This document shows, piece by piece, positions 60,909 through 64,000 of a stretch of 64,000 bases of DNA. The notes under the pieces were generated by a model. The model made no database searches, was not told where the DNA came from, and was given only the letters and a program-made list of their open reading frames with translations. Positions within the stretch are counted from its first letter, which is position 1. Each line of letters opens with the position of its first letter. The stretch is from JAIBAJ01 sp965284645 (GTDB lineage: Bacteria > Bacteroidota > Bacteroidia > JAIBAJ01): contig OZ260106.1 in assembly GCA_965284645.1 (NCBI GenBank), positions 868,001 to 932,000 on the forward strand, read 5' to 3'. Made by a program: the position numbers and the translations under genes.

Positions 60909-61051
60909 GGCGGGTCCCCTTCCGCCTTTAAGCTAGGTGCTAGAATGAAAAAGTGTACAAGTGGCGGAAGGGTCGCGCTTTCGGCTGTAGTCCTCGCATC
61001 CTTCCGCGAAGCTCCAGTATGCTGTGGGCTACTTGCCTCTATCGCTACCCG
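60909..61051 (+). repeat. Element Z, copy g
   Basis: Stem 1 is CCCTTCCGCC (60917-60926) with GGCGGAAGGG (60963-60972), perfect 10 bp. The linker stem is GTAGTCC/GGGCTAC, and the 3' pairing GGGTCGCG with CGCTACCC (one mismatch). MITE X copy d begins 36 bp beyond its CCCG end. Confidence 0.85.
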
Positions 61052-61086
61052 AGACCCCAGTACTAGGCATTCGTGGTTTAAATAAA

Positions 61087-61260
61087 CCCAGATTACGCAT
61101 TAGAAATCGTAATGAAGCTTTCAAATGCAATAAAGACGAGGGTTTCAGGTTAATTTTTGGGTGAAGGAATAGTAAACTATTTTGAAGTCAAAAATTGTTC
61201 TGAAATCCTTGTATTTGAAGCAGTTGGAAGCTGTAATAGATTTCTAATGCTGAATTTGGG
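61087..61260 (+). mobile_element. MITE family X, copy d
   Basis: The 174-bp copy is flanked by ATAAA (61082-61086, 61261-61265), with terminal inverted repeats as in copies a-c. 61266-61352 holds nothing else recognised. Confidence 0.88.
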
Positions 61261-61352
61261 ATAAACTTCAATGCAAAATTTACCTGCAGAAAAAGGGACA
61301 GAAATACTTGAGAAAGGAGTTGACCAATAATTTTAGCTTTGAAAAGCCTACT

Positions 61353-62702
61353 TTATTTCAATCCATTCATCCCAAATTCGTCCAGTTTCCTGTACAGGGT
61401 TGTTAAAGCAATACCCAGCAAATCCGCTGTTTTGGTTTTATTCCCATTGGTATAGTTCAACACCTTTTGGATATGTATTTTTTCAGCACTGGCCAAATCA
61501 AAGGCCGAAAGTTGTTTGGCGTTTTTGGATGAAAGCGCCTGAAATTCTAAAGGAAGATGTTCTTTTTGTAGTTGTTCCTCTTCACAAAGAATCACGGCCC
61601 GTTCGATGACATTTTTGAGCTCACGGATATTCCCATTCCAGGCATGGCTTTTAAGGGCGCCTATGAATTCGGCGGAATAGCCTCCGATCCGCTTTTTGGT
61701 TTTGTGACAGAAATAGGAAAGGAAATATTTGCAAAACAAGTCCAAATCGTCCAGACGTTCGCGCAAGGGAGGAAGCTGGATTTGGAAAGTGGAAATACGG
61801 TAAAATAAATCTTCTCTGAAGTGGTCTTTCTCTACCTCATTCTTTAAATTGCGGTTGGTTGCTGCAATTATTCGAACATTGGTTTTGCTTGTTTTGCTTT
61901 CACCTACTTTATGAAATTCTCCAGTTTCAAGCACTCGCAACAATTTGGCCTGAAGATCCAACGGCATTTCACCAATTTCGTCCAAAAAAAGGGTTCCTCG
62001 GTTGGCCTCTTCGAACAAGCCTTGTTTATCGCGGATTGCTCCAGTAAACGATCCAGCCTTATGTCCAAACAATTCGCTTTCCAGCAACTCTTTCGAAAAG
62101 GCAGAGCAGTTTACAGCAACGAAGTGTTCCTTTTGTCTCGGACTTTCATTATGGATAGCATTAGCAAACACTTCTTTTCCTGTGCCAGTTTCCCCAGTTA
62201 GCAAAACGGTGGTATCCGATACCGCCACCTTCTTGGCTAAGGCAATGGCTTGTCGTATGGCCAATGAATCTCCGATAATGGCAGCAAAGGAAGAGCGATT
62301 TTCAAGTCGTTTCTCCAAGTGGTTCACCCTTTTGGCCAATTCTACCTTTTCGATGGCGCGGTGCACAAGGGGAATAATTTTATTGTTTTCATCGCCTTTG
62401 GTAAGGTAATCGAAAGCTCCATTTTTCATGCCTTGTACTCCATCAGGAATGGTGCCATAAGCCGTGAGGAGAATAACCTCAATTATTGGAAATTTGTCTT
62501 TTATGCGTTTACAAAGGTCTACACCGTTGAAATCGGGCAATTTTACATCGCAGAGTACTAGGTCGAAGGGCTGTTGGTCGAGCAATTTCAAACCCGTTTT
62601 GCCATCCTTGGCCACCATGGTTTCAAATCCTTCCAAACCGATGATACGAGCCAATAGTTGACCTAGTTTTTCTTCATCATCGATAATCAGGATTTTATTC
62701 AA
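61353..62702 (-). CDS. Sigma54-dependent (NtrC-family) response regulator of the kdp locus
   Basis: The 449-residue protein starts at a TTG (MNKILIIDDEEKLGQLL). The receiver phospho-Asp is residue 52 (LCDVKLPDF). The AAA+ domain has Walker A GETGTGKE (~170-177), the sigma54-contact loop GSFTGA (217-222) and LFLDEIGEMPLDLQAKLL. A Fis-type HTH ends it (NKTKTADLLGIALTTLYRKL). It should activate sigma54 promoters on phosphorylation. A TTG seven codons upstream is possible, but the -7 box at 62721-62728 overlaps it. Classical KdpE is an OmpR-type factor, so this locus uses another regulator class. It is followed by the kdp operon on the same strand. Confidence 0.92.
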   Translation of the reverse strand: MNKILIIDDEEKLGQLLARIIGLEGFETMVAKDGKTGLKLLDQQPFDLVLCDVKLPDFNGVDLCKRIKDKFPIIEVILLTAYGTIPDGVQGMKNGAFDYLTKGDENNKIIPLVHRAIEKVELAKRVNHLEKRLENRSSFAAIIGDSLAIRQAIALAKKVAVSDTTVLLTGETGTGKEVFANAIHNESPRQKEHFVAVNCSAFSKELLESELFGHKAGSFTGAIRDKQGLFEEANRGTLFLDEIGEMPLDLQAKLLRVLETGEFHKVGESKTSKTNVRIIAATNRNLKNEVEKDHFREDLFYRISTFQIQLPPLRERLDDLDLFCKYFLSYFCHKTKKRIGGYSAEFIGALKSHAWNGNIRELKNVIERAVILCEEEQLQKEHLPLEFQALSSKNAKQLSAFDLASAEKIHIQKVLNYTNGNKTKTADLLGIALTTLYRKLDEFGMNGLK

Positions 62703-62720
62703 GGTTGGGTTTTGAAGGAG

Positions 62721-62728
62721 CAAAATTA
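62721..62728 (-). promoter_or_regulatory. -7 box of the sigma54-type regulator
   Basis: Minus strand TAATTTTG, a perfect TAnnTTTG, ends 18 nt before the TTG at 62702 and overlaps the alternative TTG at 62723. This decides the start. Confidence 0.5.
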
Positions 62729-62773
62729 GAGGGTTCTAGGTACAATAGAATGCCGGAGGGTAAAATTAAATGC

Positions 62774-62817
62774 AAAAAGCCTGATTTGGTAATATCGCTA
62801 TTCCAATCAGGCTTTTT
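62774..62817. terminator. Bidirectional-looking terminator after the peroxidase gene
   Basis: AAAAAGCCTGATT (62774-62786) pairs perfectly with AATCAGGCTTTTT (62805-62817). On the minus strand it follows the peroxidase stop by 29 bp. Confidence 0.85.
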
Positions 62818-62846
62818 AGCTCTTGTAAATTTTTAGGGCAATGTTA

Positions 62847-63824
62847 TTAATCCGACAAGGCTTTCATGAAATTCACCAAGTCTGCTTTATCTTGGGCAGA
62901 AAGATTTTTGGGGAAGATCAAGCCGCTTTTGTTCGGATGGTTTTTTCCACCGCTGGCATAATGTTCAACCACCTCTTCTAATGTTTTCATGGATCCATCG
63001 TGCATATAGGGGCCGGTGTGGGCGATGTTTCGAAGAGAAGGGACTTTAAATTTACCTACGTCTTGGTTTTTGCCTGTAATCCTAGCGCGTCCACTGTCGG
63101 CATAAGCCTCATAAATTCCATTGTTATGAAAGCTGTAATCAGTAAAATTGTAGCCGCCATGGCAATGGAAGCAGTCGCCTTCTTCATTAAAAAACAAGGT
63201 CATTCCTCGCTTTTCAGATTCAGTTAAGGCAGCAGTATTTTTGTTGTATAAATAATCATCGTAGCGACTAAATCCTGTATACAATGTTCGTTCGAAATTA
63301 GCAATGGCTCTTGTTAAGGTGTATACCGAAGGGCCTTGACCATAAGCTTGTTCGAAGAGAGCAGGATATTCTGGATGGTTTTTTAATCGTTCCACCACTA
63401 AGTTTACATCAAAATCAAGCTCTAGTGGATTGGAAATGGGTGCCAATACCTGTTGTTCAAGGGTTGGTACTCCGCCATCCCAAAACAGGGAGGGTTGATA
63501 CGCTACATTGAGGATGGTCATGCTATTACGCATGGTGTTTTGGTTGTCGATTCCTTTGCTAAAGGCCAAGCTATCGACAAATTTTAAATTCTCTAAATGA
63601 CAGGAGGCGCAGGAAATTGTACTGTCTCTCGATAAAATGGGGTCGTTAAACAGACGTTTTCCGAGTGAGATGCGGTAAAGGGTCGGCTGGTTGTCGGAAG
63701 GTATTTCAGGTGTTGGAAATCCTTTTGGGATTGGAAGGGCTATTACCGCGTCGCCCAATAAAGGATCCTTTTGACAAGCGGAGAAAAGAATACCGACTAA
63801 AAAAAGGGGATAGAATTTTTTCAT
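62847..63824 (-). CDS. Di-heme cytochrome c peroxidase / MauG-family lipoprotein
   Basis: The 325-residue protein has a lipoprotein signal (FLVGILFSAC, Cys17) and two c-type heme sites, CASCH (72-76) and CFHCH (218-222). GTAG-type calcium or bridging residues of classical enzymes were not assigned. KFKVPSLRNIAHTGPYMHDGSM is the family's C-terminal block. It either reduces hydrogen peroxide in the periplasm or, like MauG and MbnH, oxidises a partner protein. The truncated gene immediately upstream may encode such a partner. Confidence 0.92.
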   Translation of the reverse strand: MKKFYPLFLVGILFSACQKDPLLGDAVIALPIPKGFPTPEIPSDNQPTLYRISLGKRLFNDPILSRDSTISCASCHLENLKFVDSLAFSKGIDNQNTMRNSMTILNVAYQPSLFWDGGVPTLEQQVLAPISNPLELDFDVNLVVERLKNHPEYPALFEQAYGQGPSVYTLTRAIANFERTLYTGFSRYDDYLYNKNTAALTESEKRGMTLFFNEEGDCFHCHGGYNFTDYSFHNNGIYEAYADSGRARITGKNQDVGKFKVPSLRNIAHTGPYMHDGSMKTLEEVVEHYASGGKNHPNKSGLIFPKNLSAQDKADLVNFMKALSD

Positions 63825-63832
63825 AAAAAAAG

Positions 63833-63860
63833 AGGGGCGAATTTTTTGATATTCGCCCCT
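63833..63860 (-). terminator. Terminator hairpin between the truncated gene and the peroxidase gene
   Basis: AGGGGCGAAT (63833-63842) pairs with ATTCGCCCCT (63851-63860), 10 bp, followed on the minus strand by a T run that reaches the ATG of the peroxidase. It would uncouple or attenuate expression of the peroxidase from the gene upstream. Confidence 0.7.
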
Positions 63861-63872
63861 ATTGTTTAGAAA

Positions 63873-64000
63873 TTAGTGATCTTCTACTTCGAAAGCAGCT
63901 TGGTAATTATTGGCAATTTTAGTTGCCAAAGGCATACCTGGGCCCATAGTGTGAGTCATGGTTTCGGTAGTTAGATCTACATTTTGAATAGCCGTTAGGA
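63873..64000 (-). CDS. 3' end of an unidentified gene upstream of the peroxidase, possibly MbnP-like
   Basis: The last 41 codons are in the window (LTAIQNVDLTTETMTHTMGP, GMPLATKIANNYQAAFEVED, H, stop). The tail MTHTMGP...ATKIANNYQ loosely recalls the C-terminus of MbnP-type copper-binding proteins that pair with MbnH-type di-heme enzymes. This is a weak, memory-based guess. The rest of the gene is outside the window. Confidence 0.45.
   Translation of the reverse strand, partial: LTAIQNVDLTTETMTHTMGPGMPLATKIANNYQAAFEVEDH

Overview
The window is a chromosomal segment of a member of the Bacteroidota. Five secreted proteins carry type IX secretion (T9SS, Por) C-terminal sorting tails. Promoters match the Bacteroidota sigma-A pattern TTTG-N19-TAnnTTTG, best seen before rplM. 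GTG and TTG start codons occur, the ribonucleotide reductase beta subunit is eukaryote-like, and the kdp operon has the arrangement I associate with Bacteroidota. I cannot place it below phylum level.

Layout. 1-591 is the 3' end of a LytTR response regulator. 592-2300 is a large non-coding repeat cluster. 2376-11133 holds a secreted subtilase, an unknown secreted protein, a secreted lysyl oxidase, murF and a monoacylglycerol-lipase-like hydrolase. 11335-22862 is an accessory surface-protein island: a 2344-residue T9SS protein followed by a small T9SS protein. That two-gene cassette appears to have been triplicated, with the two extra giant genes reduced to fragments and two ~230-250 bp terminal-inverted-repeat elements inserted. 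23808-34308 holds glutamate dehydrogenase, a stand-alone LytTR regulator, a GT2/lipA operon, OsmC, ung, an M1 peptidase and an unknown pair whose second gene is frameshifted. 34858-41608 holds nrdA-nrdB and apt/purF. 42599-44595 is a membrane-protein/M48 operon. 45539-48985 is the rplM-rpsI-rpsB, tsf, pyrH ribosomal block. A 113-bp tandem repeat array then precedes a Fic gene. 51939-62702 is a complete potassium-uptake locus: a sigma54-type response regulator, two small upstream ORFs, kdpF, A, B and C, a porin, a KdpD sensor module and a separate histidine kinase. 62847-64000 is a di-heme peroxidase behind a truncated partner gene.

The most distinctive content is intergenic. Seven copies of a ~140 nt element (called Z here) have conserved linkers and three stems whose sequences change between copies while pairing is kept. 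That points to a selected RNA or single-stranded DNA fold. Two MITE-like families (X, four copies of exactly 174 bp; Y, four copies of ~146-161 bp plus a remnant) share a CCCA(G/A)ATT terminus and make 5-bp A/T target duplications. They sit next to, or in one case inside, Z at near-constant spacings. These elements and the two unrelated repeat clusters account for most of the long gene-free stretches. No tRNA, rRNA, CRISPR array or full-length transposase was seen.
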